A DNA stretch of 64,000 bases from Dyadobacter flavalbus (lineage in GTDB: Bacteria; Bacteroidota; Bacteroidia; Cytophagales; Spirosomataceae), in the NCBI RefSeq assembly GCF_006149045.1, contig NZ_VBSN01000027.1:868001-932000 (forward strand). Direction: 5' to 3'. The position numbers and the translations under genes are program-made. The notes under the pieces were generated by a model. That model searched no databases and had not been told where the DNA came from. It saw nothing but the letters and a program-made list of their open reading frames with translations. This document shows, one piece after another, positions 63,152 to 64,000 of the stretch (its first letter is position 1; the number at the start of each line of letters is the position of its first letter).

Positions 63152-64000
63152 TGGTCAGTTTGTCAGTAGCCGGGATTTTTTTCTTGTTACGCCATTGTTC
63201 CGCTTTACGGCCCACAAGCCAGAAAGAAAGTGCCAGTACGGCGAAGAAAATGCCTTTGTTGGTTCTGTCCCAGAAATATTCAAAATATCTTGTATAAATG
63301 TTCAGCAGGAAAAACACGAGGCAAAGATCGCGTAACGTATCCTGTTTGTTGTTGAATGCATAAAACAGCAAACTCGCCAGCACAAGACTGAACCCAACTG
63401 CCCAATACCAGAAATGACTTTGTTTGATCACTGTCCATCCGCTCAGATCGTCGTAATTTCCAAAAATGGATAGTGTCCAGCCTGCAAGCAGAAACAGGAA
63501 AAGTCCGATTGTATAAGTCACTTCGCCAAACTTGATCAAAGGTTTGACTCTGGAAACAATCCCGGAAGCCGCCCACACAAACAAGCCGAAAACGGTCATG
63601 CGCAGCGGGTAATTCATGCCCATAAAACGATAGCTTCCTCCCGACCAGTAATGAGTTTGTGCGCCCCACCAACCCGCGAAGGAAATAATCATAACTGTCC
63701 ACAAGAGTGAAGACTTAAGATAGACAGCAACGGCGCCATACGCCAGCGTGGCAATAAAAAGCGGCAAAGCATAATTGCCGTTAAAGTTCGCAAAGCTTCG
63801 CGTCCAGTAAGTAATTGCAATTGCAACCGTAAGTATGATGGCTATATTGTAAGTTTCGGTGCTGGTGCGTGCTTCGGGATATTTTTTCCGGTTCCTTTTT
63901 GCCAGGACTACAAACAACACAGCGGCAAGCGTAAACACAACGCCGAAAATGGTTTCTGAAAATCCCCATTTTTTGCGCAGCAATTCAATCCATTTTTCGT
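63144..64000 (-). CDS. Membrane protein, DUF2157-like, N-terminus outside the window
   Basis: The frame is open from the right edge of the window to a stop at 63144-63146, 285 codons seen; the true start lies beyond 64000. It has about eight to nine hydrophobic helices (ETIFGVVFTLAAVLFVVLA, NIAIILTVAIAITYW, LFIATLAYGAVAVYL, LLWTVMIISFAGWWG, TYTIGLFLFLLAGWTLSIF, GIFFAVLALSFWLVGRKAEQW). The layout resembles DUF2157 membrane proteins of unknown function. An in-frame TTG at 63981-63983 is not taken as the start because reading continues upstream (EKWIELLRKKWGF). Confidence 0.75.
   Translation of the reverse strand, partial: EKWIELLRKKWGFSETIFGVVFTLAAVLFVVLAKRNRKKYPEARTSTETYNIAIILTVAIAITYWTRSFANFNGNYALPLFIATLAYGAVAVYLKSSLLWTVMIISFAGWWGAQTHYWSGGSYRFMGMNYPLRMTVFGLFVWAASGIVSRVKPLIKFGEVTYTIGLFLFLLAGWTLSIFGNYDDLSGWTVIKQSHFWYWAVGFSLVLASLLFYAFNNKQDTLRDLCLVFFLLNIYTRYFEYFWDRTNKGIFFAVLALSFWLVGRKAEQWRNKKKIPATDKLTNE

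Overview
The window looks like a chromosomal segment of a Bacteroidota bacterium of the Cytophagales, most likely Dyadobacter or a close Spirosomaceae relative. The reasons are the protein families (SusD-free but Bacteroidota-type SLBB export porin, DUF1080 and NIPSNAP secreted proteins, fused rhamnulose-phosphate aldolase/dehydrogenase, baeRF-type protein), promoter -7 boxes of the form TAnnTTTG, near absence of Shine-Dalgarno sequences, and moderate GC with AT-rich intergenic DNA. The genus is inferred; no rRNA is present to settle it. I see no insertion sequence, integrase, phage gene or CRISPR array.

Layout. 1-8.7 kb: housekeeping and stress genes, mostly on the minus strand (N-terminal part of an SNF2-type helicase, a small unknown protein, glgX, a duplicated-core membrane protein, a baeRF-like protein, an orphan CheB-type methylesterase, a secreted NIPSNAP protein). 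8.9-17.2 kb: an ACS-family MFS transporter, tRNA-Leu(TAA) and tRNA-Gly(GCC), terC, a large UPF1-like helicase, a secreted DUF1080 protein and a HIT-domain protein. 17.2-47.7 kb: a 30-kb surface polysaccharide locus, all on the minus strand. 47.9-54.7 kb: aspS, then a plus-strand operon of a lipoprotein and two serine hydrolases. 54.9-59.4 kb: L-rhamnose catabolism (aldolase/dehydrogenase fusion, isomerase) with a convergent GntR-type regulator. 59.5-64 kb: a secreted aromatic-rich protein, an ArfB-type ribosome rescue hydrolase, a second MFS transporter and two small or partial unknowns.

The polysaccharide locus is the centre of interest. Read in the direction of transcription it has the outer-membrane export protein (SLBB/Wza type) and a kinase-less Wzz, then a complete pseudaminic acid pathway in five genes (pseB, pseC, pseF, a pseG-pseH fusion, pseI) with overlapping or nearly touching ends, then flippase, a GT-B-like unknown, a polymerase and a GT4. 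Next come two secreted beta-helix proteins alternating with a further GT4, a TviB/WbpO-type UDP-sugar 6-dehydrogenase with a WbpP/TviC-type epimerase, two more GT4 enzymes, an initiating sugar-phosphate transferase without the usual four-helix N-terminus, and three tandem Wzi-family outer-membrane proteins. Together these predict an acidic, Wzx/Wzy-made capsule or exopolysaccharide containing pseudaminic acid and probably an N-acetyl-galactosaminuronic acid. The Wzi triplet would hold the polymer at the surface, and the beta-helix proteins may trim or modify it.

I do not see a system that is clearly new as a whole. The best leads are the PseG-PseH fusion, the unknown GT-B-like gene inside the pse locus (possible nonulosonic acid transferase), the interleaved beta-helix proteins, the Wzi triplet, and the helicase with what looks like a decayed C-terminal nuclease domain. 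All functional statements rest on motif reading and family memory, not on a database search.
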